DNA of 64,000 bases from Bradyrhizobium nanningense. Its GTDB lineage: Bacteria; Pseudomonadota; Alphaproteobacteria; Rhizobiales; Xanthobacteraceae. Where the stretch lies: the NCBI RefSeq assembly GCF_004114535.1, contig NZ_LBJC01000019.1, positions 62,001 through 126,000 on the forward strand. The letters run 5' to 3'. This document shows, one piece after another, positions 37,464 to 45,836 of the stretch. The translations under genes and the position numbers were made by a program. The notes under the pieces are model-generated. The model searched no databases and was not told the origin of the DNA. It worked only from the letters and a program-made list of their open reading frames with translations. Every line of letters starts with the position of its first letter. Within the stretch, counting starts at the first letter, position 1.

Positions 37464-38015
37464 GTGACCGTGCCGACGCGCCGGATTGGCGGTGCTGAGC
37501 TCGACGTCATTGTTGCCGACATCACGACCCTCGGCGTTGACGCCATCGTCAACGCCGCCAACACGTCGCTCCTTGGCGGAGGCGGCGTGGACGGCGCGAT
37601 ACATCGGGCGGCCGGCCCCGATCTGGTCGCCGAATGCCGTATGCTCCACGGCTGCAAAACGGGCGACGCCAAGATCACCAAAGGCTACCGGCTCAAGGCT
37701 GCCCATGTGATCCACGCCGTCGGGCCGGTCTGGAATGGCGGCACGCGGGGCGAGGATGACCTGCTCGCCTCCTGCTATCGCCGTTCGATGGAGTTGTGTG
37801 GGAAGCACGGACTAACCTCGGTGGCATTCCCCGCGATTTCGACCGGCATTTTCCGCTTCCCTGCCGACCGGGCCGCCGACATCGCCGTGCGCACGACAAT
37901 CGAAGGGCTCTCTGCCGCGCCGTCCCTTGCTCGCGTGGTGTTCTGCTGTTTCTCCGAGCCGAGCGCCAGGCTGCATGCCGAGGCGATCGAGCAACACAGC
38001 GGCCCTTGTGCCTGA
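37464..38015 (+). CDS. Macro domain protein (O-acetyl-ADP-ribose deacetylase type)
   Basis: A 183-residue macro domain expected to bind or hydrolyse ADP-ribose derivatives. [40 protein letters not shown] and [20 protein letters not shown] are the classic MacroD/YmdB motifs, with the catalytic Asp in GVDGAIH. The start is GTG at 37464, almost abutting the grxD stop, so it is translated from the same message. No ADP-ribosyltransferase is seen nearby, so the substrate protein or metabolite is unknown. Confidence 0.93.
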   Translation: MTVPTRRIGGAELDVIVADITTLGVDAIVNAANTSLLGGGGVDGAIHRAAGPDLVAECRMLHGCKTGDAKITKGYRLKAAHVIHAVGPVWNGGTRGEDDLLASCYRRSMELCGKHGLTSVAFPAISTGIFRFPADRAADIAVRTTIEGLSAAPSLARVVFCCFSEPSARLHAEAIEQHSGPCA

Positions 38016-38061
38016 TCACGCGGTCGGTACACTCCGCCGGACCATGTTCCGGGGAGGGGAT

Positions 38062-39348
38062 ATGATTTCACAGTCGGGACTGCGCGCGCTCGTCTGCGGT
38101 GCGCTGATGTCGTTCGGCGCGATGTCGCTGGCGCGGGCGGAAGGCACCTACGAGATTCCGGCCGGCGCGCATTTCAACCAGGACAAGCTCGCCAAGGTGA
38201 GCGAGTTCTTCAAGAACGAGGTCGCGACCGGCAAGATCGCCGGTGCAACCGTCCTGATCCAGCAGCATGGCAAGTCGGTCTATCACGAAGCCTTCGGCGT
38301 GCAGGACGTCGTCAGCAAGGCGCCGATCACCGACAAGACCATTTTCCGCCTGTTCTCGATGACCAAGGCAATCACCTCTGTCGTCGCGATGCAATTGATC
38401 GAGGACGGCAAGATCGAGCTCGATGATCCCGTCTCGAAATACATCCCGTCCTTCGCCAATGTGAAGGTCGGCGTCGAGAAGAAGGCCGAGGACGGCACCA
38501 AGTCGCTCGAGCTGGTGCCGCCCAACCGGCCGATCACGGTGCACGACCTGATGACGCACACCTCGGGCATCACCTATGGCTTCTATGGCGATAGCCTGGT
38601 CCGCAAGGCCTATCGCGAGGCCAACATCTATGCCGGCGATTTCGACCTCGCCGAGTTCGCCGAGCGCATCGCCAAGCTGCCGCTGCACAACCAGCCGGGC
38701 GCGCTCTGGCAATACGGCCATTCCACCGACATCCTGGCCCGTGTGATGGAGGTCGCAGCGGGCAAGCCGCTGATCGACATCATGCGCGAGAAGCTGCTCG
38801 ATCCGCTCGGCATGGTCGACACCGGCTTCTTCGTCACCGTCCCCGAGAAGCAGAAGCTGCTGGCGCAGCCGGTGCCGAACGATGCCGATTTCCGCGTCGG
38901 CCGCATCAACGATCCGACGGTGGCCAAGAAGATCATGTTTGCCAGCGGTGGCATGGTCACGACTATGGCCGATTACCAGCGCTTCGCGCAGATGCTGCTC
39001 AATGGCGGCAGCCTGGAGGGCAAGACCATTCTCAAGCCCGAGACGTTCAAGCTGATGACGACCGACCAGATCGGCCCGGGCTCCGGCGTCGATCGCGATT
39101 ATTTCTACTTTCCCGGCGACGGCTTCGGCTTCGGCCTCGGGCTCGCGGTCCGCACCGATCCCGGCAACGCCAAGCCGCCGCCACCCGGCGATCTCGGTGA
39201 ACTGAAGTGGGATGGCGCTTCCGGCTGCTATTTCGTGATTGATCCCAAGCAGGACATGTTCTTCGTGCTGCTGGAGCAGACCCCGAGCGAGCGCCAGCGG
39301 GTGCAGCGGACCTTGAAGCAGCTGGTCTATGAAGCCATGGAGAAGTGA
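38062..39348 (+). CDS. Serine hydrolase, beta-lactamase class C family (copy 1)
   Basis: A 428-residue exported serine hydrolase. Signal peptide LRALVCGALMSFGAMSLARA, then the catalytic SxxK motif in RLFSMTKAITS, a YxN-like YGH in LWQYGHSTDIL and a late GASGCYFVIDP in place of the KTG box. Members include esterases, D-aminopeptidases and transpeptidase-like enzymes; antibiotic hydrolysis is not implied. GGGGAGGGG lies just upstream of ATG 38062; the longer frame from 37927 is rejected. It is followed one base after its stop by a paralogue of about half identical residues. Confidence 0.9.
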   Translation: MISQSGLRALVCGALMSFGAMSLARAEGTYEIPAGAHFNQDKLAKVSEFFKNEVATGKIAGATVLIQQHGKSVYHEAFGVQDVVSKAPITDKTIFRLFSMTKAITSVVAMQLIEDGKIELDDPVSKYIPSFANVKVGVEKKAEDGTKSLELVPPNRPITVHDLMTHTSGITYGFYGDSLVRKAYREANIYAGDFDLAEFAERIAKLPLHNQPGALWQYGHSTDILARVMEVAAGKPLIDIMREKLLDPLGMVDTGFFVTVPEKQKLLAQPVPNDADFRVGRINDPTVAKKIMFASGGMVTTMADYQRFAQMLLNGGSLEGKTILKPETFKLMTTDQIGPGSGVDRDYFYFPGDGFGFGLGLAVRTDPGNAKPPPPGDLGELKWDGASGCYFVIDPKQDMFFVLLEQTPSERQRVQRTLKQLVYEAMEK

Positions 39349-39349
39349 C

Positions 39350-40612
39350 ATGAGCGGGCGCCGCGCGTTTCTCGCGGCGCTCGTTCTTCTGCTCGGACTG
39401 GTCGGTGCGAAGGCCGGCTCCGAGGAACGCTCAGCCCGCACGCTCTCAGCCGAGGGCCTCGCAAAGGTCTCCGACTACATCAGGAACGAGGTCACGACCG
39501 GCAAGATCCCCGGCGCCGTCCTGCTGCTGCAGCAACACGGCAAGCCGGTCTATTATGCGAATTTCGGTGTTCGCGACGTTGCCACCGAGCTGTCGATGAG
39601 TGCGGACACGATCTTCCGCCTCTATTCGATGTCGAAGCCGATCACGTCAGTCATGGTGATGATGCTGGTCGAGGAGGGCAGGCTCGCGCTCGAGGATCCC
39701 GTCGCAAAGTACATTCCGGCCTTTGCCGATATGAAGGTCGGCGTCGAGAGGAGGGGCAAGGAGGACAAGGTCGCGCTGACGCTGGAGCCGCTCGAGCGTC
39801 CCGTCACAATCAAGGACCTGTTGCGCCATACTGCCGGCCTGCCTTACGGTTCCTATGGCGGCAGCGCGGTGCGCGAGCTTTATGCCGCGGCCGACCTGTT
39901 CAATAGCGAGCTTTCCAATGCCGATTTCGTCGCGAAGCTCGCCACGCTGCCGCTTGCCGAGCAGCCGGGCGCGGTGTGGGACTACGGCTTTGCCACCGAC
40001 GTGCTCGGCCGCGTCGTCGAGGTGGTCTCGGGCAAGACGCTGCTCCAGTTCGAAAAGGAACGGCTGCTCGATCCGCTCGGCATGACCGAGACGGCCTTCT
40101 ACGTTGCCGACCCCGCCAGGTTTCCGCGCATCGCCGAGCCGATGCCGCAGGACCGCAACATCAGCCCGACGACGCAGGTGCGTGACATCAGACGCCCGAC
40201 GATATGGGAATCGGGCGGCGCCGGCATGGTCGGCACGGTCGGAGACTATGCGCGGTTCGCTCAGATGCTGCTCAATGGCGGTACGTATGACGGTCGGCGC
40301 TATCTCAAACCCGAGACCATCCAATTGATGGCCTCGGATCATATTGGTCCCGAAACCAACATCGCGCGCGACCAGAACTATTATCCGGGCGCCAGTTCCG
40401 GCTTCGGCCTCGGCTTCGCCGTGCGCACCTCAGTGCCGCCGGGTACATCATGGCCACTGGGCGAATATCGCTGGGACGGCGTCGGCGGCACCTTTTTCTT
40501 CATCGATCCCGAAGACGATCTGCTCGGGATCTTCATGGTGCAGACCCCATCGCAACGCGGCCGGATTCAACTGGCGTTGAAGACGCTGATCTATCAGGCG
40601 ATGGGGCGGTGA
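39350..40612 (+). CDS. Serine hydrolase, beta-lactamase class C family (copy 2)
   Basis: A 420-residue paralogue of the preceding gene. Signal peptide FLAALVLLLGLVGAKA, SxxK site in RLYSMSKPITS, YGF in VWDYGFATDVL and the end GGTFFFIDPEDD. The two proteins align along nearly their full length (for example DPVAKYIPAFADMKVGVERR against DPVSKYIPSFANVKVGVEKK), so they arose by tandem duplication. The ATG follows the first copy's stop by one base, so the two are translationally coupled. Substrate unknown. Confidence 0.9.
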   Translation: MSGRRAFLAALVLLLGLVGAKAGSEERSARTLSAEGLAKVSDYIRNEVTTGKIPGAVLLLQQHGKPVYYANFGVRDVATELSMSADTIFRLYSMSKPITSVMVMMLVEEGRLALEDPVAKYIPAFADMKVGVERRGKEDKVALTLEPLERPVTIKDLLRHTAGLPYGSYGGSAVRELYAAADLFNSELSNADFVAKLATLPLAEQPGAVWDYGFATDVLGRVVEVVSGKTLLQFEKERLLDPLGMTETAFYVADPARFPRIAEPMPQDRNISPTTQVRDIRRPTIWESGGAGMVGTVGDYARFAQMLLNGGTYDGRRYLKPETIQLMASDHIGPETNIARDQNYYPGASSGFGLGFAVRTSVPPGTSWPLGEYRWDGVGGTFFFIDPEDDLLGIFMVQTPSQRGRIQLALKTLIYQAMGR

Positions 40613-40626
40613 AGCGGCGGCAGTTT

Positions 40627-40702
40627 GTAGCCCCGATGAGCGAAGCGACATCCGGGATCGCTGCGCGCGAAGTCCCGGGTATCGCTGCGCTCACCGGGCT
40701 AC
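40627..40702. repeat. Dispersed palindromic repeat, TAGCCCGGATGAGCG family (copy 2)
   Basis: GTAGCCCCGATGAGCGAAGC and the mirrored GCTGCGCTCACCGGGCTAC, with an internal GCTGCGCGCGAAGTCCCGGG unit. It is related to 12295-12360 and separates two convergent genes. Confidence 0.75.
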
Positions 40703-40713
40703 GAACTCTCAGC

Positions 40714-41781
40714 TTACGCTCCGCGCACGATCTCGCGCACGTATCCGATCGTCTCCTCGACCTGGACCGCATTGACGTCGAGATGGGTGCAGGCGCGGAT
40801 GCGGCCATCCATCATCGCGAGCGTCACGCCGCGCTGGCGCAGCGCCGCGACCATCTTGTCGCCGGCAATTCCGGCGCCGTCGGGCTTGAAGAAGACGAGG
40901 TTGGTCTCGGGCTCCTGCACCTCGACGCCGGAAATCTGCGACAGACCGCGGGCGAGCGCGCGCGCATTGGCGTGGTCGTCGGCAAGCCGATCGACATGAT
41001 GGTCGAGCGCGTAGATGCAGGCGGCGGCGCAGATGCCGGCCTGGCGCATCGAGCCGCCGAGGCGCTGCTTCCATTGCCAGACCGCGTCGATGAAGGCGCG
41101 CGAGCCCGCGAGCACGCCGCCGATCGGTGCTCCCAGGCCCTTGGAGAAGTCGATCCAGGCCGAGTCCCAGCCCGCGGTCATGTCGCGCGGGGAGATGCCG
41201 CTGGCGACGGTGGCGTTGAGCAGGCGCGCGCCGTCCATATGGGTGACGAGGCCGTGCTGCTTGGCAATCGCGACGATCTCGTCGAGCGCTGCCTTCTTCC
41301 AGATCGTGCCGCCGCCGATATTGGCGGTCTGCTCGACGCTGACGGCGGTCTGCGGTGGCTGATAGCGCGTGCGCGGATGCAGAGCTTTCCGGAACGTCTC
41401 CGGCGTGAACTGGCCGCCCTCGCCTTTCAGCTGTGTCACCTGGAAGCCGCCGATCGCGGCATGCGCGCCGCCTTCGCGGGCGATGATGTGCGCGGTCTCG
41501 TGCGCGAGGATCTCGTCGCCGGGGCGGCAATGCACCAGCGTTGCGGTGACGTTGCACATGGTGCCCGAGGGCATGTAGACCGCCGCCTCCTTGCCGAGCA
41601 GATTCGCTACCCGCTCGCACAGCGCATTCACGGTCGGATCGTCGCCGACCTGCTCGTCACCGACCTCGGCGCGCGCCATCGCCTCGCGCATCCCTGCCGT
41701 CGGCTTGGTCTGCGTGTCCGAGAGCAGATTAATGCGCACCGGCGGCGCCTTGGGATCGATGGGGGGAGGGGTGTAGAGCAT
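40714..41781 (-). CDS. Threonine aldolase (low-specificity type)
   Basis: A 355-residue PLP enzyme cleaving threonine (or related beta-hydroxy amino acids) to glycine and acetaldehyde. The N-terminal INLLSDTQTKPTAGMREAMA and AEVGDEQVGDDPTVNALCER are family signatures; HMDGARLLNATVASG contains the cofactor Asp, and WIDFSKGLGAPIGG the PLP lysine. Starts at 41781 and 41796 are both possible. It is convergent with the serine hydrolases, separated by a repeat. L versus L-allo specificity cannot be read. Confidence 0.92.
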   Translation of the reverse strand: MLYTPPPIDPKAPPVRINLLSDTQTKPTAGMREAMARAEVGDEQVGDDPTVNALCERVANLLGKEAAVYMPSGTMCNVTATLVHCRPGDEILAHETAHIIAREGGAHAAIGGFQVTQLKGEGGQFTPETFRKALHPRTRYQPPQTAVSVEQTANIGGGTIWKKAALDEIVAIAKQHGLVTHMDGARLLNATVASGISPRDMTAGWDSAWIDFSKGLGAPIGGVLAGSRAFIDAVWQWKQRLGGSMRQAGICAAACIYALDHHVDRLADDHANARALARGLSQISGVEVQEPETNLVFFKPDGAGIAGDKMVAALRQRGVTLAMMDGRIRACTHLDVNAVQVEETIGYVREIVRGA

Positions 41782-41849
41782 GGCTGATCTCGTCATTTCA
41801 TCTAGTCGAACAATTGCGACGTATTGCGTGCGCGTTCTGATGACTTGTA

Positions 41850-42065
41850 CTAGCCACGAGAACGTTGACTGACGCGCTGTCGTGCGGCGCGGAGGATTTC
41901 GTCTGACGCGTCGGCTGTGAAGATATTGCAATCAGGCAAAGCGAACAGTCCCTGATATCGGCAGATCTGCTCATCGCGGAAGAGGGTTTCCCATGCTCGA
42001 AGCGCGGCGTCGGTTGGCGCTGCCGAAGGCAGAGTGTTGGCGGATTGGTCGTCCATGCGAGACAT
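41850..42065 (-). CDS. Small hypothetical protein
   Basis: A 71-residue predicted protein, MSRMDDQSANTLPSAAPTDA at the start and ASDEILRAARQRVSQRSRG at the end. It has no recognised domain. The codon pattern is ordinary, but there is no strong ribosome site at either ATG (42065 or 42056). It lies in an otherwise gene-free gap of about 340 bases between threonine aldolase and the rpsD terminator. It may be a real lineage-specific protein or chance; I am not sure. Confidence 0.4.
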   Translation of the reverse strand: MSRMDDQSANTLPSAAPTDAALRAWETLFRDEQICRYQGLFALPDCNIFTADASDEILRAARQRVSQRSRG

Positions 42066-42082
42066 TGATCATACGCTACCAA

Positions 42083-42112
42083 ACAAAAAGGCCCCGGAAA
42101 ACCGGGGCCTTT
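42083..42112 (-). terminator. Intrinsic terminator of rpsD
   Basis: On the minus strand a perfect 8-base-pair stem (GGCCCCGG / CCGGGGCC, four-base loop) is followed by TTTTTGTTTGG. It starts 23 bases after the rpsD stop. Confidence 0.93.
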
Positions 42113-42134
42113 GAACGTCGTTCTGCCGAGCCTA

Positions 42135-42752
42135 TCAGCGCGAATAGAATTCGACGACCAGATGGGGCTCCATCTGCACCGGGAACGGCACATCGGAGAG
42201 GCCGGGGATGCGGATGTACTTGGCGGTCATCTTGCCGTGGTCGACTTCGAGATAGTCGGGCGTGTCGCGCTCGGGGAGCTGGCTGGCTTCGAGCACATGG
42301 GCGAGCTGCTTGGAGGCTTCCTTGACCTCGATCACGTCGCCGAGCTTGAGCTGGTAGCTCGAGATGTTGACCTTGCGGCCGTTCACCTTGATGTGGCCGT
42401 GGTTGATGAACTGGCGCGCGGCAAAGATCGTGGAGACGAACTTGGCGCGGTACACGACCGCGTCGAGACGACGCTCGAGCAGGCCGATCAGGTTCTCGCC
42501 GGTGTCACCCTTGAGGCGGCTCGCCTCGACATAGATGCCGTGGAACTGGCGCTCGCTGATGTTGGCGTAGTAGCCCTTCAGCTTCTGCTTGGCGCGCAGC
42601 TGCACGCCGAAGTCGGAGAGCTTGCCCTTGCGGCGCTGGCCGTGCTGGCCGGGACCATATTCACGACGGTTCACGGGGCTCTTCGGGCGGCCCCAGATGT
42701 TCTGGCCCATACGGCGATCGATCTTGTACTTCGCCTCACTGCGCTTAGTCAT
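42135..42752 (-). CDS. rpsD: 30S ribosomal protein S4
   Basis: A 205-residue primary binder of 16S rRNA needed for assembly and accuracy of the small subunit. The start [20 protein letters not shown], the S4 RNA-binding domain ([40 protein letters not shown]) and the end LVVEFYSR fit the family. It stands alone on the minus strand, as usual in these bacteria, with its own terminator. Confidence 0.98.
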   Translation of the reverse strand: MTKRSEAKYKIDRRMGQNIWGRPKSPVNRREYGPGQHGQRRKGKLSDFGVQLRAKQKLKGYYANISERQFHGIYVEASRLKGDTGENLIGLLERRLDAVVYRAKFVSTIFAARQFINHGHIKVNGRKVNISSYQLKLGDVIEVKEASKQLAHVLEASQLPERDTPDYLEVDHGKMTAKYIRIPGLSDVPFPVQMEPHLVVEFYSR

Positions 42753-42873
42753 CGCGTCCTCTTCGGTTGCATGGTTTGAGGAAACGCGCCCTCCTGTGTG
42801 ACGGGATAGATCCCGGCACCGACAGGTCCGATCCCCAAAGCTTAAGGGAGAGGACCACGGGTCGCGAAACGCT

Positions 42874-42897
42874 TCGCGGGCCGAAATCGGCCCGCGA
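42874..42897. other. Perfect hairpin upstream of rpsD
   Basis: TCGCGGGCCGA and TCGGCCCGCGA are perfect arms two bases apart. It lies past the end of the E2-like acyltransferase gene (minus) and about 120 bases before rpsD. There is no clear U-tract on either strand, so it is either a weak terminator or an rpsD leader structure. Confidence 0.45.
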
Positions 42898-42952
42898 GCA
42901 GGCGGCTTTTAGGGGAGTTTGGGGCTCGCTGTCAATGCGAATGGCCCCGGAA

Positions 42953-43720
42953 TCAGGTCCTTACCGCTCGGATGGACTTTGGGCCGGCCGTCCCCAATTC
43001 GGCAGCGATTTCAGTGTTCAGGACCTGTTCCAGCCGGGACAGGACCCGGGCGATCGGAGCGGCGTCGGTGACCCGGTGATCCCAGCGGATCACGACGTGG
43101 ATGGTCTGGTCGGGCTCGACCACCCCATAGCTGACGATGAAGGGGCCCGGCGTGACCGGATGGAGCTCGCCGCCGCCATAGGCGGCCACCGAGCTGACCG
43201 CGAAGCTGCCGAACCAATTGCCGCGCTGCCGGCCGAAATTCAGGCCGATCGCCCAGGACAGGCGGCGCAGCGGCAGCGGCAGCCGGGTCGCCCGCATGAT
43301 CTTGCGGAACATCGGGACGTCCTCGATCGGCGCCGTCTTGGCGCGCCGGATCTCCGCATCGACCGCGGCCAGCGCCATGGCCTCGGGGGCCGCGATTCGC
43401 TGCGGCATCACGCATTCCTCGCCATCCTCGACCCGGGCCACGGCCACCAGCGCCACGCTGCTGGGCAGCTCGTAGAGCATGGGACGGGGCCATTTGGCGT
43501 AGACGGTCCGCAGGATCGGCTCGTCCCTGGCGACCAGGGCGAAGGCCTTGACGAACATCGCGGCCCAGCCGGCGGGCGCCATCGCGCCCGTACGGGCCTC
43601 GAGCAGGGGGCGGATATTGAGCGAGCGGGAGAGCGAGACGAATGGCACATCCATCGAAGCGCGCATCAAGTCGCAAATCAGCCGGCGCGGCAGCGAAATG
43701 TTCTTGGGTTTCCCGCGCAT
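42953..43720 (-). CDS. Stand-alone 2-oxoacid dehydrogenase E2-type acyltransferase domain
   Basis: A 255-residue protein matching only the catalytic (CAT-fold) domain of dihydrolipoyl acyltransferases. The late segment HVVIRWDHRVTDAAPIARVL carries the HxxxD active-site pattern (H-R-V-T-D), and FGSFAVSSVAAYGGGELHPV is the usual preceding strand region. The lipoyl and subunit-binding domains of real E2 proteins are missing, and no E1 or E3 gene is near. The first ~40 residues (RGKPKNISLPRRLICDLMRA) resemble those of similar orphan proteins. It may transfer acyl groups to another acceptor; the function is unknown. Confidence 0.8.
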   Translation of the reverse strand: MRGKPKNISLPRRLICDLMRASMDVPFVSLSRSLNIRPLLEARTGAMAPAGWAAMFVKAFALVARDEPILRTVYAKWPRPMLYELPSSVALVAVARVEDGEECVMPQRIAAPEAMALAAVDAEIRRAKTAPIEDVPMFRKIMRATRLPLPLRRLSWAIGLNFGRQRGNWFGSFAVSSVAAYGGGELHPVTPGPFIVSYGVVEPDQTIHVVIRWDHRVTDAAPIARVLSRLEQVLNTEIAAELGTAGPKSIRAVRT

Positions 43721-43917
43721 CGCTCTTTCGGTTCCCGCGGATTAAAATATGTGCAGCGAGCGGTCTTCCGCTCGCTGTCTGCTCTAGCACGAACCAACCT
43801 CGCTGGCGCCAGTCGGTTCGGCGCGCGGCAGAGACAAGCGGTCCGCGCCATAAAAAATTAAAATTACTACGCATTTGCAATTGCTTGGGCCGTTTTTCTT
43901 GTGCTGTTTGGCTCTGC

Positions 43918-44691
43918 TCAGCGCCTGATCCCGTCGAACGCCGCCATGATACCGCGCTGGAACAGCGACCAGTCGAAGCCGAGCGCGATCGCGCGGTAGC
44001 CGCGATCGATCAGGGCATTGGCCTGGTCGGCGGTGCGGGCCACGCCGCCAATCGGCACGCCGCTTCTGAGGATGCCGGCCTCGGCGCGGGCGATCAGTTC
44101 GAGCAGCTCCGGATCATCCATCTGGCCGCGCTTGTTGATGGACGTGGCGAGATCGCCGGGGCCGATGACCGCGACGTCGATGCCTGATGTCGCCATGATC
44201 TCGTCGATGCGATTGACGGCGTCGACATGCTCGATGGTGACCATGCAGATCAGCTCGTCGTCGGCGCTGGCCATGTAGTCCGGCATCGACTGGCCCCACC
44301 GGAACGGGGCATGGAAGGGGCCCCACAGCCGATCGCCGCGCGGCGGATAGCGCACGCTGCGCACCGCCTTCTCGGCGTCCGCGCGGCTGGTGATCATCGG
44401 GAAGTTGATGCCGAAGGCACCGATGTCCATCGGCGCCTTCGCAAGCCATGGCTCGTTGGCCGCGATCCGCACCAGGGGCGTGCATGGCGTGCCTGTGGTC
44501 GCAGCGATCATTGCATGCGCTTCGGTGAGGCCGATCGGTCCATGCTCGAGATCGACGATGATCCAGTCGAGTGAGCGCGCCATGATCTGCACCATCTGCA
44601 CGCTCGGGATGGTCGCGATCGCGCCGAAGGCGGGGCGCCCCTCGCGCCAGAGCTGGCGAAGACGGTTGAGTGGCGTGGACGGGACCGACAT
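43918..44691 (-). CDS. HpcH/HpaI family aldolase
   Basis: A 257-residue class II pyruvate-dependent aldolase-like enzyme. It shows LDWIIVDLEHGPIGLTEAHA, VRIAANEPWLAKAPMDIGAFG, VTIEHVDAVNRIDEIMA with the metal-binding Glu, and DVAVIGPGDLATSI with the metal Asp. Family members cleave 2-keto-3-deoxy sugar acids or 4-hydroxy-2-ketoacids. The substrate is unknown, and no pathway neighbours are present. The ATG at 44691 has no strong ribosome site. It lies 61 bases past murI on the same strand. Confidence 0.88.
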   Translation of the reverse strand: MSVPSTPLNRLRQLWREGRPAFGAIATIPSVQMVQIMARSLDWIIVDLEHGPIGLTEAHAMIAATTGTPCTPLVRIAANEPWLAKAPMDIGAFGINFPMITSRADAEKAVRSVRYPPRGDRLWGPFHAPFRWGQSMPDYMASADDELICMVTIEHVDAVNRIDEIMATSGIDVAVIGPGDLATSINKRGQMDDPELLELIARAEAGILRSGVPIGGVARTADQANALIDRGYRAIALGFDWSLFQRGIMAAFDGIRR

Positions 44692-44752
44692 GGAAAGGCC
44701 TGCAGCTAGGGGGCGACGGCAAAACCTAGCAGCGCGGCGCCAAGGCGCAAAG

Positions 44753-45550
44753 TCAGGCCAGCGCGCGGCCGCCGAAGAACGGCGTCAGCGTGGCCGAAAG
44801 GCCGTGTACGCGGTTCGAGGTGAAGATCATCTCGGCACCGGCCTGCGCGATTTTGCAGCTAGGCGCACCCAGCAGATCCGAGACGCGCCTGGCGATTGCC
44901 GGCGCCGGATCGATCCAGTCGACCGGCCAGGGCGCCAGCCGCTTCAGCCGGTCGAGCAGCAGCGGATAATGGGTGCAGGCGAGCACGACGGTGTCGGTGC
45001 GCGCGCCGGCGTCCTCGGCATCGCCGACGAAGCAGGGAGCGAGCTCGGCAAGGATCTCGCCGTCGCTGATTGGATGGCCGCCAAGCGCAGCCTCGGCGAG
45101 CGAGGCGAGCTCGGGCGAGCCGACCAGCGTCACCTCGCAGCCTTGCGCGAAATCGCGGATCAGGGCTTTGGTGTATTCGCGCTTCACCGTGCCCTTGGTG
45201 CCGAGTACCGAGACGCGGCGGGTCCTCGATTGTGCGCAGGCCGGCTTGATCGCCGGCACGGTGCCGACGAAGGGCACGGAATGAGCGGCGCGCAACTGAG
45301 ACAGGACCAGGGTGGACGCGGTGTTGCAGGCGATGACGATGAGGTCGGGGTCATGCGTGCCGATCAGCTCCCCCATCAGCGGCACGACGCGGGCGATGAT
45401 CTCGTCCTCGCTGTGGTGGCCGTAGGGGAAGAAGGCGTCGTCGGCGACGTAGACAAAGTGCGCGTCGGAGCGCGCGGCCACGACCTCACGGAGCACCGTG
45501 AGCCCGCCAAGGCCGGAATCGAACACCAGGATGGTCGGGGAATGGGTCAC
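44753..45550 (-). CDS. murI: Glutamate racemase
   Basis: Makes D-glutamate for peptidoglycan. The 265-residue product has ILVFDSGLGGLTVLREVVAA at the N-terminus and both catalytic cysteines, in VIACNTASTLVL and VLACTHYPLLLDRL, with conserved HS/YG surroundings (DDAFFPYGHHSEDE). The start is GTG at 45550, with AAGGTGA about five bases upstream; an overlapping ATG is out of frame. It is probably transcribed with the downstream aldolase gene, although the functions are unrelated. Confidence 0.95.
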   Translation of the reverse strand: MTHSPTILVFDSGLGGLTVLREVVAARSDAHFVYVADDAFFPYGHHSEDEIIARVVPLMGELIGTHDPDLIVIACNTASTLVLSQLRAAHSVPFVGTVPAIKPACAQSRTRRVSVLGTKGTVKREYTKALIRDFAQGCEVTLVGSPELASLAEAALGGHPISDGEILAELAPCFVGDAEDAGARTDTVVLACTHYPLLLDRLKRLAPWPVDWIDPAPAIARRVSDLLGAPSCKIAQAGAEMIFTSNRVHGLSATLTPFFGGRALA

Positions 45551-45641
45551 ATGGTCACCTTAGAGCGCCATGGTTACCATTCGGTTTTTGGGGCGGTTTT
45601 GCGGCGGGGGCACCCGCAAAGACCCGGAGAGCTGACGGTCT

Positions 45642-45779
45642 CGTGTCCCGGACGCGTTGCAACGCCTCTTGGCGTTGCTGCGCAGAGCCGGGATCCACGC
45701 CGTGAGGTCGCTCTTGGAGGCATGGGCCCCGGCTCTGCAGCGCACCGCAAGAAGCGCTGCGCTGCGTCCGGGGCGCGAG
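45642..45779. repeat. Dispersed repeat, GTGTCCCGGACGC family
   Basis: GTGTCCCGGACGCGTTGCAA and CAGAGCCGGGATCCACGCCG at the left pair with GCCCCGGCTCTGCAGCGC and GCTGCGTCCGGGGCGC at the right. The rest of the 45551-45836 gap holds no supported gene. Confidence 0.78.
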
Positions 45780-45836
45780 AAATGGGCGCCGATTCACATC
45801 GCCTCGTCATATGGGCGTTACGTGGTCCCCCGGCGT

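Noticed and set aside
42874..42897. Terminator for the E2-like acyltransferase
   Set aside because: The stem is strong but no U-tract follows on the minus strand, so I list it only as a hairpin.
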